The position numbers and the translations under genes are program-made. Below the pieces are notes generated by a model that was given only the letters and a program-made list of their open reading frames with translations, searched no databases and was not told where the DNA came from. A stretch of 64,000 nt of DNA. It comes from Clostridiales bacterium (lineage in GTDB: Bacteria > Bacteroidota > Bacteroidia > Bacteroidales > Muribaculaceae). Shown here one piece after another: positions 56,564-63,527 of this stretch. The stretch is taken from assembly GCA_023666645.1 (NCBI GenBank), contig JAMPBP010000001.1:340244-404243 (forward strand), written 5' to 3'. Every line of letters starts with the position of its first letter. Positions within the stretch are counted from its first letter, which is position 1.

Positions 56564-57675
56564 CGACGTAACAGCATTATGACCCTGACGGCCAGTTCGT
56601 ACATTATGATCTTTCCATTTCCGTTGGCACGTATATCCCTAATGCTCTGCTCTATACGTGAAGTGAGTTCCAATACATTACGCTCGTTGATGAAAGTGTG
56701 GAATTTAGCGGCAAAAGCATTCTCATCAACAGTGAGATAATTAAGTTGAGGAACGTGCAGATGGTAGATAAAATTCTCACGTATCTGGTCGAGACAATAT
56801 GAGAGGAATTCAATGGCTCCCATACGTCCCAGGGCAGCGACTTCATTAGCCCATGTACGTAATTCTGACACACGTTTCTGATAAGCAAGCCTCATGAGGC
56901 TCATGAACATGTCAAGAAACTGGCGTTGTTGCTTGATATTTGTAGCACGGTAGTCGGCCTCGAGCATACTTCCATCTGCAAGATGGGCAATAGCGAGTGC
57001 ATCATTATGATTGATACCATATCTGGACTCTACGTAGGCCGCCACGTCGGCATCGCTCAACCGCAGCATCTCCACACGCTGGGTTCGTGAAAAAATCGTA
57101 GGCAGTATCGACTCTGCATCATTGCTCACAAGAATGAACATTGAATCGCCCTGTGGCTCCTCAATAAGCTTCAGCAGTTTGTTGGCACATTCGGGCATCA
57201 TGCGCTCGGGCAGCCACATGATGACAATCTGGCGTCCGGCATGCGACGTCACATTCATACGCCGCATTATATCAGCGCTTTCCTCCACATAAATCAGCGG
57301 TTGCCCATTGATATTGTCGAGCAGCGACAACCATTTGGAGAAATCCATGTAGGGACTATCGGTGAGAAAGTGCCTCCAATTGTCTATCTCATCGTCCGAC
57401 ACAGTCTCACTCTTCCTCTTCAATACCGGGAAGGAGAAATGTGTGTCTATATTATTGAAAGATTGGTGCTGCAGGCATGCCGGACAACAACCGCAACTAT
57501 CGCCATCCTGTCGATTGGTGCAATGCAAATATTGGGCAAACGCTCTTGCCATCATCATCTTTCCTACGCCCGCACGGCCATGTATAAGAAGCGCATGTGG
57601 TACCCTGTCAGTTTCAGCCAGTACACGCAACCGTTGTTTGACACCTTCATGACCGGGGATATCGCTGAATTTCAT
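56560..57675 (-). CDS. holB: DNA polymerase III delta-prime-like clamp-loader subunit
   Basis: 371 residues of the AAA+ clamp-loader type: GRAGVGKMMMARAF where the usual Walker A Ser/Thr is a methionine, a zinc motif CGCCPAC, and sensor block SDADVAAYV. The defective P-loop agrees with delta-prime, which does not hydrolyse ATP. An ExxC-type DnaX would keep the P-loop. It opens the holB-addB-hemW-recR-GNAT group, 108 bp after metF. Confidence 0.85.
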   Translation of the reverse strand: MKFSDIPGHEGVKQRLRVLAETDRVPHALLIHGRAGVGKMMMARAFAQYLHCTNRQDGDSCGCCPACLQHQSFNNIDTHFSFPVLKRKSETVSDDEIDNWRHFLTDSPYMDFSKWLSLLDNINGQPLIYVEESADIMRRMNVTSHAGRQIVIMWLPERMMPECANKLLKLIEEPQGDSMFILVSNDAESILPTIFSRTQRVEMLRLSDADVAAYVESRYGINHNDALAIAHLADGSMLEADYRATNIKQQRQFLDMFMSLMRLAYQKRVSELRTWANEVAALGRMGAIEFLSYCLDQIRENFIYHLHVPQLNYLTVDENAFAAKFHTFINERNVLELTSRIEQSIRDIRANGNGKIIMYELAVRVIMLLRR

Positions 57676-57783
57676 ATATCGAACTCATTTAAATTTTATA
57701 GCATGTCCCACAACTTGCAGTATACAACCAAGTCATACACCACATATCATTTCACATGCCTCAATTGTTGACCATTGGAGCCG

Positions 57784-58758
57784 TCATATCATCGACGATT
57801 CCTTAAGTTGTTTCACTATGCCGAGCACGCTTGGCATAGCATTGTGTGAATAGAAGTGGATACTGTTCACTCCATGCCGGTACAAATCGACCGCCTGACG
57901 GTAACACCAATCCACACCGACACGCTTGGCCTCCTCGTCACTGTCACACATACTGAGAGCATCAACAAGTTCCACAGGCAACTGAACTCCAAAAACGGCA
58001 GGCAATATGTTCATCTGCCTGCGATTCACTATAGGCTTGAGTCCCGGAACAATAGGCACATCAATGCCCGCATCGCGACACCGCTCGACAAATCGGTAAT
58101 AAGCTTCATTGTCAAAGAACATCTGGGTCACAATATATGATGCTCCGGCATCAATCTTATTTTTCAAAGATCTCAAGTCACTATCGGCATCGTTAGCCTC
58201 AAGATGTACCTCGGGATAACCGGCAACGCCATAGTCAAACGGGATAACCGGCGGTGCGTCCATCTCAGTTCCATCGGTAAAAAAGCCACTGTTGAATGTG
58301 TTTACCTGCCGTTCCAGATCTATGGCATGACCGTGACCATCGGCGTTCGGCACAAAACAGTTGTGATGTTTGGCTTTGTCACCTCGTAACACGAGCAAAT
58401 TGCGTATGTCGAGGAAGCTCAAATCAATGAGAGCATACTCTGTTTCCAACCGCGAGTAACCGCTACATATAATGTGGGGCACAGCCTCTATACCATAACG
58501 GTTCTTGATAGCGGCAGCCACAGCAACAGTACCGGGGCGCGAACGCTCTGTATACCGTCGTGTCAACCCATCGGTGTCGGTTTTCACCACGACCTCGCTA
58601 CGGTGGGTAGTTATGTTGATATACAATGGTCCATAGGGCATCAGCTGGTCAATTTCCTCAAACAGACGGGCAATTCCCCTGCCTTTCAACGGAGGAAGCA
58701 CCTCAAATGAGAATCCCCTCCCTCGCGAAGCCTGTTCTATAAGTTGTGGTATAGTCAT
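57784..58758 (-). CDS. metF: Methylenetetrahydrofolate reductase
   Basis: About 324 residues from ATG 58758 (MTIPQLIEQ), which places the GFSFEVLPPLKG block at the normal distance; the longer frame from 58806 adds 16 atypical residues. FSFEVLPP is the FAD-binding start of MetF, YINITTHRSE and the GGD-like RGDKAKHHN follow, and SYIVTQMFFDN is conserved. It makes 5-methyl-THF for methionine synthesis. A consensus promoter lies at 58863-58893. Confidence 0.93.
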   Translation of the reverse strand: MTIPQLIEQASRGRGFSFEVLPPLKGRGIARLFEEIDQLMPYGPLYINITTHRSEVVVKTDTDGLTRRYTERSRPGTVAVAAAIKNRYGIEAVPHIICSGYSRLETEYALIDLSFLDIRNLLVLRGDKAKHHNCFVPNADGHGHAIDLERQVNTFNSGFFTDGTEMDAPPVIPFDYGVAGYPEVHLEANDADSDLRSLKNKIDAGASYIVTQMFFDNEAYYRFVERCRDAGIDVPIVPGLKPIVNRRQMNILPAVFGVQLPVELVDALSMCDSDEEAKRVGVDWCYRQAVDLYRHGVNSIHFYSHNAMPSVLGIVKQLKESSMI

Positions 58759-58862
58759 ATCTTGCTCATTTAAACTTATTGTAAACCTAAACTCTCTAAA
58801 ACCCATAACAATAAGCCTTAATGAGTCCTCCGTTTATCAAAACCGTCATATTTCGTAAACTA

Positions 58863-58893
58863 CAAAAATAGAAATAATAGCTGAAAATGGCAA
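58863..58893 (-). promoter_or_regulatory. Promoter for metF
   Basis: Minus strand: TTG (complement of 58891-58893), 20 bp, TATTTTTG (complement of 58863-58870). Leader about 100 nt to the ATG at 58758. From 58894 to 59117 I see no gene or other feature; the DNA is AT-rich. Confidence 0.65.
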
Positions 58894-59117
58894 CATTACA
58901 TCACAAATTCCCATAAAAATAACAACAATTAAAGTACAGAGAATTAAACTTCAGAACCTTCCGATGGCAATACATTTAAGTTGCAACTTGCTTTTTAACC
59001 TGAGACATGCCTTAACTTCTTTTGCAGTGTATATTTATCTATTATACAATCATTTACAAATCTGAGTATGTACCAAGATTGTACTAATTGGTTGGATAAA
59101 TCGAAAGACGTGACTTC

Positions 59118-59213
59118 GATTTTGGTATTTTTAAGGGCTGTTAGCTATTTTTAGTTGGATTTATTATCGATGAAATTCTCGGATTTCTTTGGGTAGTACC
59201 CCTCTGATTCAAA
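59118..59213. repeat. 96-bp direct repeat, copy A
   Basis: Identical in length to copy B at 62385-62480 with 5 mismatches in 96 (91 identical) and no gaps; both run GATTTTGGTATTTTTAAG... to CCTCTGATTCAAA. Inside is a short palindrome, GGGTA-G-TACCC (59191-59201), and two tandem TATTTTTA-initiated units. It lies upstream of the LRR lipoprotein gene. Confidence 0.9.
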
Positions 59214-59243
59214 ATTAAATAATGATATTAACAATTTTTAACA

Positions 59244-59252
59244 GGGGGGGGG
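59244..59252 (+). repeat. G9 homopolymer upstream of the LRR lipoprotein gene
   Basis: Nine G residues in an otherwise AT-rich stretch, 21-30 bp upstream of the -7 element at 59274, so it covers the expected -33 region. A tract of this kind is a candidate slipped-strand mutation site. Confidence 0.75.
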
Positions 59253-59273
59253 TAGTTGTAGAGTGAAAGTCAG

Positions 59274-59281
59274 TACCTTTG
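59274..59281 (+). promoter_or_regulatory. -7 element for the LRR lipoprotein gene
   Basis: TACCTTTG followed by T. The usual -33 location is occupied by the end of the G9 tract and TAG; a TTG at 59256-59258 is only 15 bp away. Leader about 40 nt to the ATG at 59326. Confidence 0.5.
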
Positions 59282-59325
59282 TATTCAAATTACAAAAAAA
59301 ATCAAAATTTCAATACAATTAAAAA

Positions 59326-60183
59326 ATGAGAAAACTGTATTTATTGGCGCTTGTGTGCGCTGCCGCCTTAGGTTTCACTGCTTGTGGTGGCGACGATGAC
59401 GTGCCCGGAAAAGATTTGGTAGGTAGCGAATGGATCGATCCCGGTTTTGCAAAAGTTCTTGAAGAAAAAGGAGTTATTAGCAATGCCGAAACGGTAACCC
59501 CTGCCGATGTCGCTGAAATTACAGAGGTTGATGTGCATAAAGAACATTTAACTTCACTGCGTGGCATAGAATACTTTACCAAGCTGACCGAGCTTGATTG
59601 CAACACAAACCAATTGACCTCTCTCGATGTCTCAAAGAACACCAAGCTGACCTATCTTGATTGCGTTTACAACCAATTGACCTCTCTCGATCTGTCAAAG
59701 AATACCGAGCTGACCTGGCTTGATTGCGATTACAACCAATTGACCTCTCTCGATGTCTCAAAGAACACCAAGCTGACCAGACTTTGTTGCATTATAAACA
59801 AATTGACTTCTCTCGATCTGTCAAAGAACACTGAGCTGGAAGTACTTTTTTGCACTGAAAACAAATTGACCTCTCTTGATTTGTCAAAGAATACTAAGCT
59901 GACCTGGCTTGTTTGCCCTGAAAACCAATTGACCTCTCTCGATCTGTCAAAGAACACTGAGCTGGAGAACCTTTATTGCGCTGAAAACCAATTGACCTCT
60001 CTCGATATATCAAAGAACGCCAAGCTGACCGAATTCAGGTGCTATGATAACCCCGGAGTAAATAACGTATTAACTGTTTATGTATGGTTCGACGATAATT
60101 CAATTCCTAAGGGTTTCCCTTCATCTTCATCGTCATGGACATTTGACGGGAAAACAGTGAATTTAAAATATGTGAAGAAATAA
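59326..60183 (+). CDS. Leucine-rich-repeat surface lipoprotein
   Basis: 285 residues. The signal LLALVCAAALGFTAC gives a lipid anchor at Cys20, followed by GGDDD, an acidic start typical of Bacteroidetes surface-exported lipoproteins. After a linker (about 25-86) come seven 21-residue leucine-rich repeats of the form LTxLDCxxNQLTSLDLSKNTK (residues 87-233) and an eighth partial one, then a tail with a short beta-rich ending. Such LRR lipoproteins bind proteins or glycans at the cell surface; no ligand can be named. Codons within the repeats are almost identical between copies, suggesting recent expansion. The promoter region has a G9 tract and a 96-bp repeat. Confidence 0.85.
   Translation: MRKLYLLALVCAAALGFTACGGDDDVPGKDLVGSEWIDPGFAKVLEEKGVISNAETVTPADVAEITEVDVHKEHLTSLRGIEYFTKLTELDCNTNQLTSLDVSKNTKLTYLDCVYNQLTSLDLSKNTELTWLDCDYNQLTSLDVSKNTKLTRLCCIINKLTSLDLSKNTELEVLFCTENKLTSLDLSKNTKLTWLVCPENQLTSLDLSKNTELENLYCAENQLTSLDISKNAKLTEFRCYDNPGVNNVLTVYVWFDDNSIPKGFPSSSSSWTFDGKTVNLKYVKK
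59584..60024 (+). repeat. Seven tandem 63-bp repeats encoding the LRR units
   Basis: Seven in-frame units of 63 bp (441 bp). A core of roughly 30 bp beginning CAATTGACCTCTCTCGAT is nearly unchanged in every unit; the variable part is the first third of each unit. Because the unit is a multiple of three, gain or loss of copies would preserve the frame. Confidence 0.9.
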
Positions 60184-60207
60184 AATCAACATTGCTATAG
60201 CAATGAA

Positions 60208-60237
60208 AACGGCATGCCATTTTTCAGGCATGCCGTT
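60208..60237 (+). terminator. Terminator after the LRR gene
   Basis: AACGGCATGCC (60208-60218) pairs with GGCATGCCGTT (60227-60237), loop ATTTTTCA, then GTTTTT. 25 bp after the stop. Confidence 0.88.
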
Positions 60238-60239
60238 GT

Positions 60240-60410
60240 TTTTATGGAACGTGGAGTTCTAACCCACGGCACGCAGTCGCCGGTGGCAGTCTGAAAACGC
60301 CAGCCGCGGCTGACGATACAAACAAGTCAAAAGAAGAACAGGCGATTGAACTGCTGAAGGGACTCTCACCGGAACAGATAATGGCTGTAATCTCAGCGAT
60401 AAACAAGTGA
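60240..60410 (+). pseudogene. Gene remnant: C-terminal tail of an unidentified protein
   Basis: An open frame with no start, ending in TGA at 60408-60410. It reads ...KSKEEQAIELLKGLSPEQIM, then AVISAINK. A similar tail, EVIEALKGMSP, occurs at 60756-60836 in a second remnant, so both derive from related genes. I cannot identify the parent family. It begins inside the LRR terminator, so it is not expressed as it stands. Confidence 0.5.
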
Positions 60411-60424
60411 AAATACGATTATAA

Positions 60425-60463
60425 TTGGGCGAAATGAGGGTAAATAATCAACATTTCGCCCAA
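60425..60463. repeat. 12-bp perfect inverted repeat
   Basis: TTGGGCGAAATG (60425-60436) and CATTTCGCCCAA (60452-60463), 15-nt loop. It follows the first remnant and may be its former terminator. Confidence 0.7.
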
Positions 60464-60537
60464 AATACTTTTCGGAGTATTCTGTTGAATTATAAATAAC
60501 AAAGTGATTTTCGCCGATTAGCGGAATAAGAATTATC

Positions 60538-60595
60538 CAAACAACCGAATAAAATAACGCCAAACAACCGAACAAAATAACGCCAAACGACCGAA
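60538..60595. repeat. 23-bp tandem direct repeat, about 2.5 copies
   Basis: CAAACAACCGAATAAAATAACGC (copies at 60538-60560 and 60561-60583) differ at one base (T/C), and 60584-60595 is a third, partial and diverged copy. The unit contains ACCGAA. It sits directly upstream of the ATPase remnant and its TATCTTTA (60613-60620), where an iteron-like regulator array would be. Confidence 0.85.
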
Positions 60596-60639
60596 AGGTA
60601 AAATAAATACATTATCTTTACATCCTAAAACATTTGAAT

Positions 60640-60836
60640 ATGGCAGGATTAAATAGATACCGTCCCCGAATCGCGGATAAGATATTAGAGCGCAAGCTCA
60701 AGGGCAAAGGCGCAGTCTTAATATAAGGCGCTAAATGGTGTGGAAAAACTACAATAAGAAAGAGGAGGTAATTGAGGCTTTGAAAGGAATGTCTCCCTAA
60801 GAGATAGCTGCAATACTCTCGACTATTCAAAAATAG
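60640..60836 (+). pseudogene. Remnant of a DUF4143-type AAA ATPase fused to an unrelated tail
   Basis: From ATG 60640 the frame reads MAGLNRYRPRIADKILERKL, then KGKGAVLI, a TAA (60724-60726) and, in the same frame, GAKWCGKTT, a Walker A. This is the start of the Bacteroidetes DUF4143/AAA family (where a glutamate codon normally stands at the stop position). Just after TT the sequence changes frame and reads KKEEVIEALKGMSP, another stop (60798-60800), then EIAAILSTIQK and TAG (60834-60836). One internal deletion, one frame change and two nonsense positions indicate a dead gene. Confidence 0.75.
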
Positions 60837-60936
60837 TTATATTCGCGAGTCGGCAAATAGCGCATGTCGAGTTTTAGCTCGGTGCGCGATTCTGAAAGAA
60901 ATTTGACCGACCGACAAATAATTCGTAAATTCGCAT

Positions 60937-62103
60937 ATGGAACAGAATCAGGAAGTAACAAGAATATATAATCATGCAGCCGAGGTTATAAAAACGGCCA
61001 TACTTCAAGGACAATATGAGGCCTTGAAGGGTGTTAATCGGATTCAACTTGCAACATACTACTGGATTGGAAAATATGTTGCTAAAAATACGCGTGCCGG
61101 ATTTTGGGGAACAGGCGCATTGGGGCGAATCAGTGAGCAATTATACAAATTACTTCCGGGAATGCGCGGCTATTCAGCTGAAAGCCTCAAAAAGATGCGC
61201 CAGTTTTATGAGGAATGGCAGATTTTTGATACTGATGCAGGCAGCAAGGAAATAATAGAGCTCACTTCAGATAATTCGGTAATCGCGATTACCGAATTGC
61301 AATCAACTGATGATAAAATAGATATATTTCGGGAATTACGAATACCGAATCCGGCAGAGTTTCCGGTTGAAGATTTTTTCAAGGTCCCCTTCACTCACCA
61401 CATACATATATTCAGTGGTGTAAAAGACATAAAGGCCAGGTATTACTATATCCACCGTTGTGCTGAAGAAAAGCTGTCAGCCAAAGCATTGGCACAAATC
61501 ATCAAGAACGATGATTTTGCGAAGCTTGCTATTCTGCCTAATAATTTTGGTCAGACGCTTAATGATGAAGTCATGGCTCGTAATGCAGTCCTCGCTTTTA
61601 AGGATTCCTATGTTCTAGACTTCATCAATACCGAAGAAATAGGCGAAAGAGATAAAGAGGACATCGACGAGCGGGTGGTTGAGAAGCAGATTATCCACAA
61701 CATCAAAAAGTTTATAATGGAATTCGGCAAGGACTTCGCTTTTGTCGGCAACCAATATCATCTTGAAATCTACTTGGAAGAATTTTTCCCGGATCTGCTG
61801 TTCTTCAACCGCGAGCTCAATGCGCTGGTTGTGGTTGAATTGAAAACCGGGAAGTTCAAGTCCGGCTATCTTGCCCAACTGATGACTTATCTCCGCATTC
61901 TTGATGACAAGGTAAAGAAACCTCATGAGAACCCCTCAATAGGCATTGTCCTTTGCAAGGAAGCAAACCGTAGCTTTGTGGAATATGTAATGCAGGACTA
62001 CGACAAACCGATGGGTGTGGCAACATACACCACGTCCCAAGAAACGCCAGAGGCATTGAAGGATGCTCTTCCAGACATGGATGAGCTGAAAAAATTGCTG
62101 TAA
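60937..62103 (+). CDS. DUF1016 / PDDEXK nuclease domain protein (YhcG-like)
   Basis: 388 residues. The N-terminal part (about 1-140) matches DUF1016_N: RIQLATYYWIGKYV, GFWGTGALGRISEQL, GMRGYSAESLKKMRQFYEEW. The C-terminal part carries a PD-(D/E)XK nuclease: YLEEFFPDLLFFNRELNALVVVELKTGKF with the E-x-K catalytic pair at VELKTG. This family (E. coli YhcG) is common beside phage, integrase and restriction genes, but its substrate is unknown. It is intact here, unlike its upstream neighbours. A perfectly spaced TTTG (60902-60905) and TAAATTCG (60926-60933) precede it, but predicted initiation would fall inside the gene. Confidence 0.85.
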   Translation: MEQNQEVTRIYNHAAEVIKTAILQGQYEALKGVNRIQLATYYWIGKYVAKNTRAGFWGTGALGRISEQLYKLLPGMRGYSAESLKKMRQFYEEWQIFDTDAGSKEIIELTSDNSVIAITELQSTDDKIDIFRELRIPNPAEFPVEDFFKVPFTHHIHIFSGVKDIKARYYYIHRCAEEKLSAKALAQIIKNDDFAKLAILPNNFGQTLNDEVMARNAVLAFKDSYVLDFINTEEIGERDKEDIDERVVEKQIIHNIKKFIMEFGKDFAFVGNQYHLEIYLEEFFPDLLFFNRELNALVVVELKTGKFKSGYLAQLMTYLRILDDKVKKPHENPSIGIVLCKEANRSFVEYVMQDYDKPMGVATYTTSQETPEALKDALPDMDELKKLL

Positions 62104-62185
62104 GCAAGCGGTAGCAACGGAATCTGATAGAAAATTTCAATACCGTTTGAACATGCTATTGCAGCTTTCATCGGAACGGAAAATG

Positions 62186-62210
62186 GGGAGTGCGACTTCG
62201 GAGCACTCCC
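62186..62210. repeat. Hairpin after the DUF1016 gene
   Basis: GGGAGTGC (62186-62193) and GCACTCCC (62203-62210), 9-nt loop, 80 bp after the stop. Possible terminator; no T-run. Confidence 0.6.
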
Positions 62211-62254
62211 TTTACATTGCAAGGTTGTTTTGTGGGGCCTCGGTTCCCCAAAAC

Positions 62255-62273
62255 CTTTTGAGTTCCTCAAAAG
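62255..62273. repeat. Short palindromic hairpin
   Basis: CTTTTGAG (62255-62262), TTC, CTCAAAAG (62266-62273): a perfect 8-bp stem with a 3-nt loop. A further imperfect inverted repeat (GGGG...CCCC) lies immediately upstream at about 62232-62250. Confidence 0.6.
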
Positions 62274-62384
62274 ACACCCACAAATGAGATATGGATGTAT
62301 TTGTATTGATTATCAGTAAATTATAATTTTGAAGTCGTATTAAATATGTACTTTATGAGAAAATAAGCACTAACCGATAGAATT

Positions 62385-62480
62385 GATTTTGGTATTTTTA
62401 AGAGCTGTTAGCTATTTTTAGTTGGATTTGTTTTCGGTGAAATTCTCGGATTTCTTTGGGTAATACCCCTCTGATTCAAA
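62385..62480. repeat. 96-bp direct repeat, copy B
   Basis: Same orientation and length as copy A (59118-59213), 91 of 96 identical. The internal palindrome reads GGGTA-A-TACCC (62458-62468), differing from copy A only at its central base. The two copies bracket the LRR, remnant and DUF1016 block (3,171 bp between them). Confidence 0.9.
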
Positions 62481-62509
62481 TAATTTTAGTAATTTCGCAT
62501 TTGGACTGA

Positions 62510-62569
62510 GGCAACTCTATCCGCGACATATTGAAAAATACGAAGCGTTATGCTCATCTTGTAAACTGA
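62510..62569 (+). pseudogene. C-terminal remnant of a tyrosine recombinase
   Basis: An in-frame stretch ending in TGA reads GNSIRDILKNTKRYAHLVN. The ...TxRYAHLV pattern is the C-terminal end of tyrosine recombinases, in which the tyrosine is the catalytic residue. A TGA precedes it in frame at 62507-62509, so only the last 19 codons survive. It begins 30 bp after the 96-bp repeat copy B. Confidence 0.5.
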
Positions 62570-62622
62570 AAACGTAGGAAATTTTATCTAGCGATGGTAA
62601 ATTGTTGATTGTCAGCGGCTGT

Positions 62623-62655
62623 CATTTTTTAATACCTGTTGGCGATTTTTAATTG
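62623..62655. repeat. Degenerate third copy of part of the 96-bp repeat
   Basis: ATTTTTTAA...CTGTTGGCGATTTTTAATTG resembles ATTTTTAAGGGCTGTTAGCTATTTTTAGTTG in copies A and B (about 22 of 32 positions). Short and AT-rich, so the relationship is tentative. It lies 90 bp upstream of the response-regulator start. Confidence 0.35.
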
Positions 62656-62748
62656 CACCGCTATGAGGATTTTGGCAAGCAAAACATTTCCTTCCGGCAG
62701 GAGGGCGACAAATATATCTCACAGATACCTTTATTTCCCGCAAAATGA
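62653..62748 (+). pseudogene. Possible C-terminal remnant of the sensor kinase partnered with the LytTR regulator
   Basis: After an in-frame stop at 62650-62652 a frame runs to TGA at 62746-62748 and overlaps the regulator ATG as ATGA. It reads ...EDFGKQNISFRQEGDKYISQ then IPLFPAK. The ...GDKYISQIPL ending resembles the C-terminus of LytS-type histidine kinases, and the overlap is typical of kinase-regulator pairs. Only about 31 codons remain, so the identification is tentative. Confidence 0.4.
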
Positions 62749-63491
62749 AAATACTGATAATCGAGGATGAACAGCCCAACTTTCTCAGACTGAAGAAACT
62801 ATTGAATGACATAGATCCGACATTTGTAGTTGAGGACCCGCTGATTTCACAGTCGGCGGTCAGGGAATATTTTGCCGCCGGAAACAAGCCGGATCTGATA
62901 ATCTCCGACATCCGCCTGTCGGACGGGCTTGTGTTTGATGCCTTTGATGATACGGACTGCGACACCCGTATTATTTTCACGACGGCTTACTCCGAGTATG
63001 CTGTCAAGGCATTTCAATACAACAGCATACATTATCTGCTGAAGCCGATTGTGAAAGAAGAACTTGCCGCCGCCATCAAAAAGGCTGTGGTGCAAATCCC
63101 TGAAAGACTGTCAGAGATAAAGCAACTGACAGCCCCGGCCTTAAAGGGTGCTCCGCTCCGCCGTTTCCTTGTGCCCTTTCGAGATGGATTTGAGATTATC
63201 AGGGTAGATGACGTGGCGTTTCTGAAATACGATTGCGGCATGTTGAGGCTTTATTGTTTAAACGGCGACAGTTATGCACTGGATATGTCGATTGACGAAT
63301 GTGAGATGCAACTTGATGAGGATATGTTCTTCCGGGCCAACCGCCAGTTTATTGTAAACATAAATGCCATCAGAAAATTGATAAATTACTGGGACCGCAA
63401 GCTCCGTGTTGTGTTAGCAGGTTTCCCCGATGAGGAAATCCTCGTGAGCCGCGACAAGTCAAAGCAGCTCCGCGATTGGCTCGACCGCTAA
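62745..63491 (+). CDS. LytTR-family response regulator
   Basis: 248 residues. Receiver domain (about 1-120): acidic pocket EDE near residue 7, phosphoacceptor aspartate in LIISDIRLSDG (about 54), threonine in IIFTTAYSEY and lysine in YLLKPIV. LytTR DNA-binding domain (about 140-245): RRFLVPFRDGFEIIRVDDV, RANRQFIVNINAIRKL, ILVSRDKSKQLRDWL. Bacteroidetes regulators of this type are normally paired with a LytS-like membrane kinase; here none is intact nearby. It probably controls transcription of surface or polysaccharide genes; the polygalacturonase gene follows 36 bp downstream. Confidence 0.92.
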   Translation: MKILIIEDEQPNFLRLKKLLNDIDPTFVVEDPLISQSAVREYFAAGNKPDLIISDIRLSDGLVFDAFDDTDCDTRIIFTTAYSEYAVKAFQYNSIHYLLKPIVKEELAAAIKKAVVQIPERLSEIKQLTAPALKGAPLRRFLVPFRDGFEIIRVDDVAFLKYDCGMLRLYCLNGDSYALDMSIDECEMQLDEDMFFRANRQFIVNINAIRKLINYWDRKLRVVLAGFPDEEILVSRDKSKQLRDWLDR

Positions 63492-63527
63492 ATAAATTTT
63501 CATGAAATAAACAATAAATCAATTATT

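Noticed and set aside
59584..60024. CRISPR-like array in the LRR gene
   Set aside because: The units are contiguous 63-bp in-frame coding repeats with no unique spacers.
60902..60933. TTTG-N20-TAAATTCG just before the DUF1016 gene
   Set aside because: Spacing is perfect, but predicted initiation would be at or inside the start codon and the -7 element differs from consensus; no downstream ATG would give a complete domain.
59118..62480. Insertion sequence or composite transposon flanked by the 96-bp repeats
   Set aside because: The repeats are direct, contain no transposase reading frame and have no terminal inverted repeats; no target-site duplication could be seen.
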